Positions 8,663 to 17,569 of a stretch of 64,000 nt of DNA are shown here, one piece after another; position 1 is the stretch's first letter, and each line of letters starts with the position of its first letter. Position numbers and translations under genes: made by a program. The stretch comes from Aporhodopirellula aestuarii (GTDB taxonomy: Bacteria > Planctomycetota > Planctomycetia > Pirellulales > Pirellulaceae), in the NCBI RefSeq assembly GCF_023701485.1, contig NZ_JAMQBK010000022.1, positions 1 to 64,000 on the forward strand. The letters are read 5' to 3'. The notes under the pieces are model-generated. The model was not told the origin of the DNA. It ran no database searches and worked only from the letters and a program-made list of their open reading frames with translations.

Positions 8663-9904
8663 CTATTCCACGGGAAGGCAACGTTTCAGCGTCATCATCG
8701 CCATCGCGGTTCCGTAGGGACGATGGTAGTCGTAGAGCGGATAGTCCCACCAACAACCGTTCTTTTCTTGCAGGGGCACGATCAGATCAGCCATCATCGC
8801 CTGGTACGGTGCACGCTCGCTCGCGGGCAACTGGTCGATACACATGGCGGCATAGTAGTGACCGAAGTAATAGAAATAGCCCGCCACTTGGAACCAGGAT
8901 TCGTGTGGCACGGGACGTTTGCGTCCAATGTCGAGCCAACCATTCCGCTCGTACAGCCGATACAACCAGTGCTTGAGCACGTTGTCCGTCACCGCCTTGT
9001 CCCCCCAATAACGCAGCGCGAGATTACAACATTGCGAGCGGCCTAGTGAACCACCGGGACGGTTGATTTCACGCATCGGACTGTCCTTCAAATATTCGCC
9101 ATACAAGTACGTGAAGTCGGGTTTTTGTTGGCGATGGATCGCGGCAACGGCCCGGTCGACCATGTCCTGAGGAGGATCAACACCGATTGACTTCGCGCGG
9201 TGCATGGCGACCAATGCCGCCCCGCCGACAAAACTGATCGAATCAGATGTCGGACGTTTGGCTTGGTATCGCATGTCGTAATACCCCCAACCGCCATCAA
9301 CCGACTCATATCGCCGTAGCATCGAATACTGATCTCTGATGGACGAACGGATTTGATCTGATTTCTTTGAATCATCGGAATACCGCGAGTGCAGACGAGC
9401 CAAGGCTTCGATCGAATAGAGGTGTCCCCAGACGTTGTATATCGCAGTTCCATCGGCGCGGCGTAGTCTTGGCAAATGCTCGAACAACCAGGCTTCGCAT
9501 TTTTCGATCGCGGATTGAGCGGCCACGTCACCGTCGTCGGCGCACTCGAGCAATGCGGAGAGACACAGCGATGTGGTCGCCGCGCGGAACGCGTGGTGGG
9601 CCCCGGGCACGGGCGCATAAATATTCAGATCTTTGGTGTTGGTGGGCGAACCCCACGACCCGTTCGGGTTTTGATCGGCCACGAGAAAGTCGACCCCCTT
9701 GCCAATCGCCTCGTCAATCGTCTCGCTGGCAGTCGAGTCAACATCGGGCAGCACCGGAGGCTTGCTAAAGTCGAATTCCTGCAAGCGATTTTTTGAGGAG
9801 GGTTGCACCGCGTCGTCGGCGACCACTGTCGCACCCAACATGAGGCCCCCCATAGCGAACGTCGATAACGCAATAACCAGATACCGATCCCTCGCCGCAA
9901 TCAT
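8663..9904 (-). CDS. Secreted prenyltransferase/squalene-oxidase-repeat protein
   Basis: A 413-residue protein with an N-terminal signal peptide or anchor (about 1-29) and an alpha/alpha-toroid fold of the terpene cyclase type. A clear QW motif occurs at KGVDFLVADQNPNGSWG, with related segments DGGWGYYD and EKNGCWWDYP followed by YGTAMAMMTL. The DXDD catalytic motif of squalene-hopene cyclases is absent, so cyclase activity is unlikely. Such secreted toroid proteins are frequent in planctomycetes and their function is unknown. Its ATG overlaps the stop codon of the HlyD-like gene as ATGA, which implies coupled translation and a joint role. Confidence 0.85.
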   Translation of the reverse strand: MIAARDRYLVIALSTFAMGGLMLGATVVADDAVQPSSKNRLQEFDFSKPPVLPDVDSTASETIDEAIGKGVDFLVADQNPNGSWGSPTNTKDLNIYAPVPGAHHAFRAATTSLCLSALLECADDGDVAAQSAIEKCEAWLFEHLPRLRRADGTAIYNVWGHLYSIEALARLHSRYSDDSKKSDQIRSSIRDQYSMLRRYESVDGGWGYYDMRYQAKRPTSDSISFVGGAALVAMHRAKSIGVDPPQDMVDRAVAAIHRQQKPDFTYLYGEYLKDSPMREINRPGGSLGRSQCCNLALRYWGDKAVTDNVLKHWLYRLYERNGWLDIGRKRPVPHESWFQVAGYFYYFGHYYAAMCIDQLPASERAPYQAMMADLIVPLQEKNGCWWDYPLYDYHRPYGTAMAMMTLKRCLPVE

Positions 9905-11142
9905 TCTTTCTCCGCCTGTTCGAATTCGATGCTGCAGGTCATCCCCGGAACGATATTTTCCTTTTTGACTTTACCGTTGATCACGAGGACGCATTCGATC
10001 TTGTTGGAAGCGTAGGGCACCGGGGCGATGGACTGAACAGTGACGGGAATTTTCAGATCTGGGAATGCCTTCGGAATCGCGGATCCTTTCATGCCAACTT
10101 CGATCTTGGCACGTTGGTCCTCGCTCAAGTCCGAAGTGATCTTCAAACGATCTGGTTGAACGACCGTTACCAACACTTGCCTCGCCGAGACCTTCGATTT
10201 TGGTTCCAGCGTACTGGGCTTTTCACTCAGACGCCCGCGAGTCAATTTTCCGTGATAGACGAGTCCGCTGATCGGTGATGTCAAGACAAGGGCGCGGCGT
10301 TCCGCCTGCAGTTCTTTTAAGTCGGCTTGCTGTTTGTCGAATTCCTTTTTCTGTTTTCGTCGCTCGATTTCACGTTTGCCGCGTGCGGTCTTCAACTCTT
10401 GGATGGCTTTCGCATACGCAAGCTCTGCTCGCGCGAGGGCAGCTTCCTGTTTTTCCTGTTGGCTTGGGATCGTTTGTTCGAGAGTCCGTTGCGTGCGATT
10501 CTCTGCGATTTCCAAATCGAACTTCGCACGCTCCACGGCACGTCGAGCCCGTTTGAGCACGATCTCTTCGGACTCTTCGGTCAGGTCGTCTTCGTCGTAC
10601 ATTTTTTGAAGTTGCCCGAGTTCTTCTTCCGCGTACTCGAGCGATTCTCGCGAACGCTGCAGTTGGTACTCGGCGGTTCTGATCTGCTGTTCGCGGTCGA
10701 TATTGACGAAGTTGTCATACGCTTGCCGAGCCTCTTGGCGAGCAAGCTCGGCCGCTTTGCGATCGAGTTCTTGTTGCTCGACGAATTGCTCGAATGCGAA
10801 CTCGGCTTCCTCGTAGGAAATTTTCGCGAGCGACAAGTCCATCTCGGCCTTGTCAATTCTCGTGTCGATATCTTTGCTTTCGAACCAGACCACCGAAGCT
10901 CCCTTGGAGACACTTTCGCCGTGGGGCAGGATCCGTTTGATCTCGAAAGAAGTGATCTGTTCCGAATCCGCAGTGATCTCGTGGGTCACTTTCGATGCAA
11001 AGACACCATCGATTTTGACCACTTCTTTTTTGGGAGCCTGTTCATCAGACGACTCTTTCTCTGCTTCGTCTGCGAACACCGGTGTGGCCGACGACAACAA
11101 AAGGGCCAACACGGAGAGCCAGTGAAGGGGAGCGATACGCAT
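9901..11142 (-). CDS. HlyD-like periplasmic adaptor protein
   Basis: A 413-residue exported protein (signal peptide about 1-24). After a short barrel-sandwich half (ILPHGESVSKGASVVWFE) comes a long charged helical hairpin (about 95-290, rich in E, A, R, Q), then the second half (LTSPISGLVYHGK) and a beta-barrel ending in VPGMTCSIEFE. This is the architecture of membrane fusion proteins of the HlyD/RND adaptor type. No inner-membrane pump or outer-membrane channel gene is adjacent. The only coupled gene is the QW-repeat protein downstream, so it may be an unconventional structural or sensing adaptor. Confidence 0.85.
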   Translation of the reverse strand: MRIAPLHWLSVLALLLSSATPVFADEAEKESSDEQAPKKEVVKIDGVFASKVTHEITADSEQITSFEIKRILPHGESVSKGASVVWFESKDIDTRIDKAEMDLSLAKISYEEAEFAFEQFVEQQELDRKAAELARQEARQAYDNFVNIDREQQIRTAEYQLQRSRESLEYAEEELGQLQKMYDEDDLTEESEEIVLKRARRAVERAKFDLEIAENRTQRTLEQTIPSQQEKQEAALARAELAYAKAIQELKTARGKREIERRKQKKEFDKQQADLKELQAERRALVLTSPISGLVYHGKLTRGRLSEKPSTLEPKSKVSARQVLVTVVQPDRLKITSDLSEDQRAKIEVGMKGSAIPKAFPDLKIPVTVQSIAPVPYASNKIECVLVINGKVKKENIVPGMTCSIEFEQAEKE

Positions 11143-11738
11143 CGAGCATTCTCAGAGGTGGAGGGCAAAGGCGGGGATCCCCCTATCTTGATCGCCCCGA
11201 GCCTCCATGTCCACAAATACCTGAGACATCGAAGTCACTCGCCCGGAAGCGCTCCTTAGCTTGAGTTTTGGCACATAATTACAGAAAAACGAGCGTCCAG
11301 CGATCCGTTTCTCGTCAGCGGCGGGGAAAGGCGATTGCTTGGTCTGTCGTAAACGTTGGAGTGATTAAACCGGAGGACTCGCATCCTGGGATGGTGAAAT
11401 GAGTTTCAAAGCGGCTCAATTTTTGTTATGGCACTGGTCGATTCCCCTTCACCCTCCTGCGGCGCAGCCATGGGAGGGTCGACCCGCGGAAGCGTGATCG
11501 GGGAGGACTCGGGCGTTGGATCTCATTGGGCTTTTCAACATAGTGCCCTCCCCGAAAACTCGCGAAGGCTCGTTCTCGCCCCTCCCTTCGCTGCGCGTGG
11601 GCGGGTGAAACGCGTGACAGCATGTACAAAGCCTATACTCGCCAGTCCACCTCTCCTTCAGTCGTTTCACCATCCCACTCGCATTCTGCCGCTAAAAGGT
11701 TGAAAAGAAACGGCGACCGTCGCCTGGTCCATCCCAAC
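11143..11738. other. Long intergenic region, probable decayed repeat
   Basis: No gene is supported. The part at about 11426-11700 is rich in short self-complementary words (for example ccctcc/ggaggg and cgaaggctcg) and looks like a dispersed intergenic repeat, but no second copy lies in this window to prove it. The upstream part would contain the promoter of the HlyD-like operon on the minus strand. Confidence 0.35.
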
Positions 11739-11775
11739 AAAAAAAACGGCCGAATCGCGTGATGCGATTCGGCCG
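11739..11775 (-). terminator. Rho-independent terminator of second DUF1559 gene
   Basis: A perfect 12-bp stem (cggccgaatcgc / gcgattcggccg) with a 5-base loop is followed, on the minus strand, by a run of eight T. It lies 34 bases beyond the stop codon of the DUF1559 gene. A textbook intrinsic terminator. Confidence 0.93.
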
Positions 11776-11808
11776 TTCAAGAAATCTTAGAAGATTGCTC
11801 CGAATTGA

Positions 11809-13065
11809 TTAGAACTCTGAGTCAATCACTTCCTTCGATGCCCGGGTACCAAGCTTGCCCCAAAGACCATAAGAGCTCGCTCGGCCAGGAGCCTGCGCCC
11901 CCGATCCACCTTGGTAAACAGGCAGAACGTTTGCCGAACCGGCTTCGATGGAATCAGTAATGAACTTGACCGCACCATCACCCATCAACACGTGAACACC
12001 GCCCTGGTGACGACTACTCGGTGGCAGGTATCCGCTGCCGTGACGGGCTGCTGAATTTGCCGTTCCGTCGTTGTACTCCGGATTCGTCGTTTGTGCCCCG
12101 GAGGTCACGCACGTTTTTGCGTTGGGCGGCAGGATCGTGTTCATCACGGTGAAGACGGGGTTACCGTCCGCCCAACGATAGCCACGAACCTCGGCAGACG
12201 AGTTGTTGCCCAACAAAGTCGTTTGGGTTGAAATCCAGAATTGAGGCCGATTCGGATCCCCAAAGGTGTCATTACACGTTGCCGGAGTGTCTGTACCGAG
12301 CACCAAAGCATGGCGGGGGTTGGTGCGGGTATCTCGGTCGCCGAGGTCAGTCGCGATTTCGCCGCAGATGACCGTATTGGCAAGACCATCTAGGATGTCA
12401 CGAAATGCCATCGTTTGACGTGGAACAAACGCTCCCCGCATGGCAGCACGTGTGTACTGCGACTCGTTGCTGCCTCGTCCCAACGTTGCCGTTGTGCCAC
12501 CAGCGGAGCCACGGTACGGGCTATCGCCCAGGCATGCCGCGTAGTTCGTTCGCCCGAACGCAGGAAGCCCCACGCCCGGATCGCTTGGACAACGCAAGGT
12601 TGGTGATTCAGCGGACCAAGGTCCGTACGTGCCGTTATAGGGTGTTGGTCCCATTGCCGTCCACGTTCCGGCGCTGCCGTTGGTATTCGGAGCATTCGGG
12701 TTAGAAATTTGCTCCCAAAGTGCTTGGCCTTCGATAAATGGAATGATCCCTACCAAGAAACTCAGCTCTTCGTTGTTGGCTGAATTGTTGGGCTGTGACC
12801 ACTCCAATCCAGTCAACCCAGCGACAGAACCGGATTTGAACCCGCTTGTACCGGTTTTGTGGCGAGGCATCTGCTTGTAGGCAGAATGATAATTGTGAAT
12901 TCCAAGCCCGATTTGCTTGAAGTTGTTACTGCAACTCATACGTCGTGCGGCTTCACGGGCCGCCTGTACGGCGGGCAACAGGAGACCGACCAAGACGCCG
13001 ATGATCGCGATGACAACAAGCAGCTCCACCAAAGTGAAACCGCGACGGATACGAGAGTCTTTCAT
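11809..13065 (-). CDS. DUF1559 family pseudopilin-like protein (second copy)
   Basis: A 418-residue paralogue of the protein at 4052-5275. It starts [15 protein letters not shown] and carries the same prepilin helix, [20 protein letters not shown], a PPSSRHQGG segment and [18 protein letters not shown], and ends [16 protein letters not shown] ribosome site lies 8 bases upstream of the ATG. It is monocistronic: a strong terminator follows at once and the upstream neighbour is 346 bases away. The middle of the protein (about 80-300) differs most from the other copy. Probably secreted or surface-exposed after prepilin processing; precise role unknown. Confidence 0.93.
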   Translation of the reverse strand: MKDSRIRRGFTLVELLVVIAIIGVLVGLLLPAVQAAREAARRMSCSNNFKQIGLGIHNYHSAYKQMPRHKTGTSGFKSGSVAGLTGLEWSQPNNSANNEELSFLVGIIPFIEGQALWEQISNPNAPNTNGSAGTWTAMGPTPYNGTYGPWSAESPTLRCPSDPGVGLPAFGRTNYAACLGDSPYRGSAGGTTATLGRGSNESQYTRAAMRGAFVPRQTMAFRDILDGLANTVICGEIATDLGDRDTRTNPRHALVLGTDTPATCNDTFGDPNRPQFWISTQTTLLGNNSSAEVRGYRWADGNPVFTVMNTILPPNAKTCVTSGAQTTNPEYNDGTANSAARHGSGYLPPSSRHQGGVHVLMGDGAVKFITDSIEAGSANVLPVYQGGSGAQAPGRASSYGLWGKLGTRASKEVIDSEF

Positions 13066-13411
13066 TAATACACCTCAACGAACAAAGAAACGAACATGAA
13101 CATTCGAACAATTGTCACTGCGCTAAAGCACATGACAACTGTTTTCTGCGACATGTTGGTGTTTTTTTACGACACTAACTTCCGTTTAATGCCGCCAATC
13201 TGGGGATTCGACACTCAAAAACCACCCGTCAGGTGAAAGGCCGCCCCGCCATCCAGAGGAATGCAAGCCTTCAGCACTCCGTTTTCGGCGCGAGTTGATA
13301 AGGGCTCGGCGGCTCAAATGCGCCGCTTTCGGTGCAGAACCGTGCCATCTCGCATCCCGGATCGTTGTTCGTCAACGAATCGCAGTCGGTGAGCGGGCAT
13401 TTCGCGTGGGT
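13066..13411. other. Upstream region of second DUF1559 gene
   Basis: About 345 bases without a credible gene. The part next to the DUF1559 start is AT-rich compared with its surroundings (around 13075-13190), which suits a promoter region on the minus strand, but no unambiguous -35/-10 pair was found. Confidence 0.3.
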
Positions 13412-13798
13412 TCAGGTTCCCAGGAACGTGAAGAAGAACCAAGCAACGCCGACCAGCGAAATCGCTTGAGCGGCCATGAACGAACGCCGGTATGCCGTCG
13501 GCATCTCAAGCGCAGCGAGCTTGCGTTGGTTGAGGACAGTTCGCAAAACGATGTAAGCGATCAGCAGTCCAAAATACGCGGTGCCCACAACTTCCCGACT
13601 GAGATCGGTTTGGGTCGTCAAGAACCAAAAGACGGCGACCAGCATTAGCAGGGGGACCATCGAGTACATTCGCGTCGATGAGAAACCGTCCATCAACCGC
13701 AACTTCTCATCGGAATTTAATTCGCGGTAGCCGCGTTCGCTGATGAACCGACTGAGAACGATCGCGACCAAAATGGCGATGAATCCAGATGCTTGCAT
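13412..13798 (-). CDS. Small multi-pass membrane protein of unknown function
   Basis: A 128-residue protein with four likely membrane helices: about residues 3-17 (FIAILVAIVL), 43-60 (MVPLLMLVAVFWFL), 68-88 (GTAYFGLLIAYIVL) and 107-126 (AISLVGVAWFFFTFL). Between the first two is a charged cytoplasmic or periplasmic loop (RGYRELNSDEKLRLMDG). The start at 13798 puts the first helix at the N-terminus; an in-frame Met at 13879 would add 27 residues without hydrophobic character. No family recognised. It is divergent from the GH172 gene. Confidence 0.6.
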   Translation of the reverse strand: MQASGFIAILVAIVLSRFISERGYRELNSDEKLRLMDGFSSTRMYSMVPLLMLVAVFWFLTTQTDLSREVVGTAYFGLLIAYIVLRTVLNQRKLAALEMPTAYRRSFMAAQAISLVGVAWFFFTFLGT

Positions 13799-14395
13799 AC
13801 GACTACAGCCCGCTCTTTCAAGCCATGGTCCCTCAGACAGGACGACCGTCGAGAGTTCATGGAGTTTGGTTTCTTGCATGTTATGACGGTGCGAGAAACC
13901 TCGATTCCTCTCCCGTCGCCCCCCATCATAGAGAAAACCGCCGTGGCAACGCTATCGGCTGGAAACGTCGTCGCCGCAGAAGATGGGAATAGTGACGTTT
14001 TCAGTTTGACGCCCCGGGATACGCATTGTGTATGCGAGATAAGGAGCAGCGGAGCACCAAACACAAACGGTGGACAGGAATGCCGTTCCGCTGCGAGGTA
14101 TGCTCGCTGGTTGAAAACACCTTTTTGAACGGAAAATGGGCGTCGTCAAGACACTCGGCCCGTGATCGGTTCGTCGTAATCCTCGACGATTTTTCGAGGC
14201 AATCAGAGCCTGACGCATCAGGTTAATATCGAACTAGCCGTTGACGACACAGGCTACTGCATCATCGTTTCCGCGCAACACTTTCTCGGCACACCCGCCG
14301 ATAATCGCCGCAACCATTTCGTAGAATCTGGCATTTCGTAGAATCCGATTTCCATCGCCGAACGACTTGACCCTGTCCCCGCAAGATTCCCCACG
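13799..14395. other. Divergent intergenic region upstream of GH172 gene
   Basis: About 600 bases between divergently transcribed genes with no credible coding frame. The notable item is a pair of identical 14-base direct repeats, catttcgtagaatc, at 14315-14328 and 14332-14345, that is 17 bases apart and 50-80 bases before the GH172 start. Confidence 0.5.
14315..14345 (+). promoter_or_regulatory. Direct-repeat pair, possible operator of GH172 gene
   Basis: Two identical copies of catttcgtagaatc with a 17-base period lie 50-80 bases before the GH172 start codon. The position suits a tandem regulator site. A chance local duplication is the alternative. Confidence 0.35.
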
Positions 14396-16474
14396 ATGAA
14401 AAACTACTTACTATCGCTCTTCGCGATCTTGCTTGCCATCTCCGCCAACGTCCAAGCGGCTGAACCGGTTTCGATTCGATCATTGCTTAATGAGATGATC
14501 GATCGCGAATCGGTGGCAAGATTTCCTGCGTACGAATTTCGCCTGAAACAACACAGCAGTTACAACCGCGCTTCCAAGACGCCCGAAGATCCGGAAGGCT
14601 GGTTCAACAACCACGACTTTAACTCGAATGACAAAGACAAGAACTTCATTCGCACTGAAGAAAACAATGGCGAGCAAGAATGGGTGTTGATGGATCACGA
14701 AGGCCCCGGTGCACTCGTGCGAACGTGGATGCCATTTCGCAATGCGAACCGACCATCGACGGACACTCGCATTCGTGTTTACCTTGACGGTGCAACCGAA
14801 CCGACGCTCGAAGGCAATATGCTCGGGCTGTTTGATGGCTCGGGTTTGATCCCCTATCCGTTTGCGCACCAATCACTCCGCTCGGCGGTATCCTTCTTTC
14901 CGATCCCGTACGCAAAGAGTTGCAAAGTCACGGTAACGGATCGTCCGTTCTTCTTTCAATTCACGTTTCGTGAGTATGCCGCCGAGACGCCCGTAGAGAC
15001 ATTCACGATGTCGGGCTTCAACGACGCCGCATCCCAGATCGACGAAGTCGGAAACCTCCTGCGTCATCCCGCCGTCAGTGTGAAAACCGAACCTCAAACG
15101 CTTAGCGCGACCCTCGAACCCAAAGCCGAACGTTCGATCGAGTTACCGAGCGGCAATGCAGCGGTTCGATCACTTTCGATCAAACTCGGCAGCTACGACG
15201 ATCCGTCGGTCACCCGCTCGGTGATTTTGAAGATGGAGTTTGATGGACAAGAAACCGTTTGGTGTCCCGTTGGTGATTTCTTCGGTACCGGTATCGGACT
15301 CCATCCCTTCCAAGGTTGGTATCGCACCGTGTCTGAAGGCGGAACGATGTCGTGCCGATGGGTCATGCCTTACCAAACGTCAGGCAAGATTTCGTTGGTC
15401 AATTTAAATGATGAGCCGGTCGCCGTGATCATGAAGGTGCAAACCGGAGATTGGACATGGGACGATCGATCGCTGTATTTCAACGCGGCATGGCGGGGAC
15501 AGTACCCCGTGCCGACGCGGCCTTTCTCGGACTGGAACTACGTGACGCTCCAAGGCCGCGGGGTATATGTCGGGGACACCCTCACGATCATGAACCCGGT
15601 CGAGAAATGGTGGGGCGAGGGTGACGAAAAAATCTTTGTCGATGGCGAAGATTTCCCGTCAATCTTTGGCACAGGCACGGAAGACTATTACGCGTATTCT
15701 TGGGGTGGGATCAGCACTGATTTCTATGAGCATCCATTCCATGCCCAAACGCGCAGTCACCTTTATGACAAACTGAACCGTAAGACATCCGGTGAAAAGA
15801 ACACTCAGGGATACAGCACGGAAACTCGCACACGCGCCCTCGACACGATGCCTTTTGGTTCGTCCTTGCAACTCGACATGGAGGTATGGTCTTGGACGGA
15901 TTGCGAGATGGGCTACGGAGTCGGAACATACTGGTACGCCGACGCGGCCACTCGATCCAACCGGTCGCCTGCTCCCCAAGAAGCATTGAATGTGCCACCA
16001 CTTCCCAACATGGATGCTGCCTCGGGTGGCCCGAAGTCTTTTGAAAACTCCTTCGAGTTTGAGGATCTCGCCGTGGTATCAAAACCAAAGGGCGTCGAAT
16101 TGAACTCGCAGTCGTTGACCAATTACCGAGGCCGATGGAGCAAAAACGGACACGTGTTGGTGAAGGGAACGCAGCTCGGCGACGTGATCGAATGGGCGAT
16201 TCCGGCACAAAGTCCCGGGGCCGAAAAACTGGTTCTTCACGCCACCAAAAGCTACGACTTTGCGACCTTGCGATTCACCGTCAACGGAATAGCGATCGAG
16301 CCGGCAATCGATCTGTTCTCCGAGAAACCGACTCCGACGGGTGCAATTGAGCTGGGAGAATTTTCCTCAATCGATGGAGCGTACACGTTGCAGGTTGAGG
16401 TCGTCGGAAAGAATCGCGAGAGTTCAGGGTTCCGATTTGGGATCGATTGCGTGTCAGTAACGCCGGGTTCCTAA
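14396..16474 (+). CDS. Secreted GH172 (DUF2961) glycoside hydrolase
   Basis: A 692-residue exported enzyme: signal peptide about 1-22, DUF2961 core about 30-510, and a C-terminal beta-rich module (about 560-690) that resembles a carbohydrate-binding or jelly-roll domain. DUF2961 is the GH172 family, whose characterised members act on difructose dianhydride I and on alpha-D-arabinofuranose or fructofuranose linkages. The signature is intact: WWGEGDEKIFVDG (Glu408) and FGTGTEDYYAYSW (Glu429), the two acids thought to be catalytic. The exact substrate is not inferable. It is transcribed alone; a direct-repeat pair lies upstream. With the sulfatase it suggests use of complex extracellular glycans. 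Confidence 0.9.
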   Translation: MKNYLLSLFAILLAISANVQAAEPVSIRSLLNEMIDRESVARFPAYEFRLKQHSSYNRASKTPEDPEGWFNNHDFNSNDKDKNFIRTEENNGEQEWVLMDHEGPGALVRTWMPFRNANRPSTDTRIRVYLDGATEPTLEGNMLGLFDGSGLIPYPFAHQSLRSAVSFFPIPYAKSCKVTVTDRPFFFQFTFREYAAETPVETFTMSGFNDAASQIDEVGNLLRHPAVSVKTEPQTLSATLEPKAERSIELPSGNAAVRSLSIKLGSYDDPSVTRSVILKMEFDGQETVWCPVGDFFGTGIGLHPFQGWYRTVSEGGTMSCRWVMPYQTSGKISLVNLNDEPVAVIMKVQTGDWTWDDRSLYFNAAWRGQYPVPTRPFSDWNYVTLQGRGVYVGDTLTIMNPVEKWWGEGDEKIFVDGEDFPSIFGTGTEDYYAYSWGGISTDFYEHPFHAQTRSHLYDKLNRKTSGEKNTQGYSTETRTRALDTMPFGSSLQLDMEVWSWTDCEMGYGVGTYWYADAATRSNRSPAPQEALNVPPLPNMDAASGGPKSFENSFEFEDLAVVSKPKGVELNSQSLTNYRGRWSKNGHVLVKGTQLGDVIEWAIPAQSPGAEKLVLHATKSYDFATLRFTVNGIAIEPAIDLFSEKPTPTGAIELGEFSSIDGAYTLQVEVVGKNRESSGFRFGIDCVSVTPGS

Positions 16475-16704
16475 CGCGTTTGCACTCGCACTCGGACGTC
16501 TGGGGTGCGAGCGTTCGCGTCGTGTTGCCGCGTCGAAGCATTTTACGCCATCGCTCGGCAGATGTGGGGGAGATGAAGGCTTGAGACAAACGTTGTACTC
16601 TTTGTCTCGGTTCGTTTGCGTTTTTGGTCATCAGCGATCTCTCGCTGTTGACTTAACGCTTGTTCAACAACGCTTCGTCGATCCTGTTTTCGTTTGGTAT
16701 TTGG

Positions 16705-17262
16705 ATGGCTGCCCCACGACTGATTGAACCGGTGGTTCGCTTTTGTGCTGTGATTTCACGACACCCGGAGGCGCGTCAGTGGGCCGTCGAGCGGTTGACG
16801 CAAAGATGGGGTGCCACGGCAGAGGTTTCCGAACCGTCCTCATTCACCGCCGGCGGGTTCTACGATGCCGAAATGGGGACGGGGTTGACCAAGGTGCTCG
16901 TTGCGGTGCAACAGTTCGCCGATCCCGCTGGTTTGGCGGACTGGAAATCCGCGACCAACGAATGGGAACACGAATACGCCGAACTGAGTAATCATGATGA
17001 GCCTAGGCCATTGAACTTGGACCCCGGTTACATCACACAAGCGAAATTGGTGCTCGCAACGATCAAAGATCGCGACCATCGGCTGTACTTGAAAGACGGC
17101 ATCTTTGCCGAAGTCACGTTGAATTACATGGGCGGTCGGTGGGTGCATCACCGTTGGACGTACCCCGATTACCGGACCGCATCGGTTGCCGAGTTCGCCA
17201 TGCGGTGCCGCGATCGGTTGCGATCGCATCTATTGACCACGGGCGGCTTCCGACGCGTCTGA
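16705..17262 (+). CDS. DUF4416 family protein
   Basis: A 185-residue cytoplasmic protein of the DUF4416 family. Diagnostic segments are FYDAEMG, the NLDPGYITQAKLVLATIKD stretch, HRLYLKDGIFAEVTL and WTYPDYR near the C-terminus. Function of the family is unknown. The ATG at 16705 is chosen because family members start close to this point; a TTG at 16660 would add 15 residues. It lies 230 bases after the GH172 gene on the same strand. Confidence 0.85.
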   Translation: MAAPRLIEPVVRFCAVISRHPEARQWAVERLTQRWGATAEVSEPSSFTAGGFYDAEMGTGLTKVLVAVQQFADPAGLADWKSATNEWEHEYAELSNHDEPRPLNLDPGYITQAKLVLATIKDRDHRLYLKDGIFAEVTLNYMGGRWVHHRWTYPDYRTASVAEFAMRCRDRLRSHLLTTGGFRRV

Positions 17263-17569
17263 ATCGACTGCGCAAATCACGTGAAAATCATGTTGCGATT
17301 GGCAGTTGCAGGTGATCTGCGGAAGGCCAACAGGGTAAATTTCGTGTCCCCTGTTCGTTTGCCTGCGACAATTTAAACCGCGACCTCAGGGTGCAGTTTT
17401 CCCCCTGTGACATGATTTAGGGGAAGCGGTTGGGGCGTTTGGCAAAGCTACCTTTCACTGGCAGTGGTCGTTCTGCACAATCTGCCTCTGTCGTGCCGAC
17501 AACAGAAATAGATAGAAGTCCGGTGCGATCTTCTCACAATCCGCTTGTCGTACAACCAACTTAGTTACT
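17263..17569. other. Intergenic region before AspT-type transporter gene
   Basis: About 300 bases with no credible gene on either strand and no clear promoter or terminator. Confidence 0.3.

Noticed and set aside
8663-9904. True terpene (squalene-hopene) cyclase
   Set aside because: The QW motif is present but the DXDD acid motif is not, and a signal peptide is present; a catalytic cyclase is not supported.
8563-14075. Identical 17-base word aaacacaaacggtggac at 8563 and 14059
   Set aside because: A single match of this length between unrelated intergenic sites can arise by chance at this window size, and the flanks do not match.
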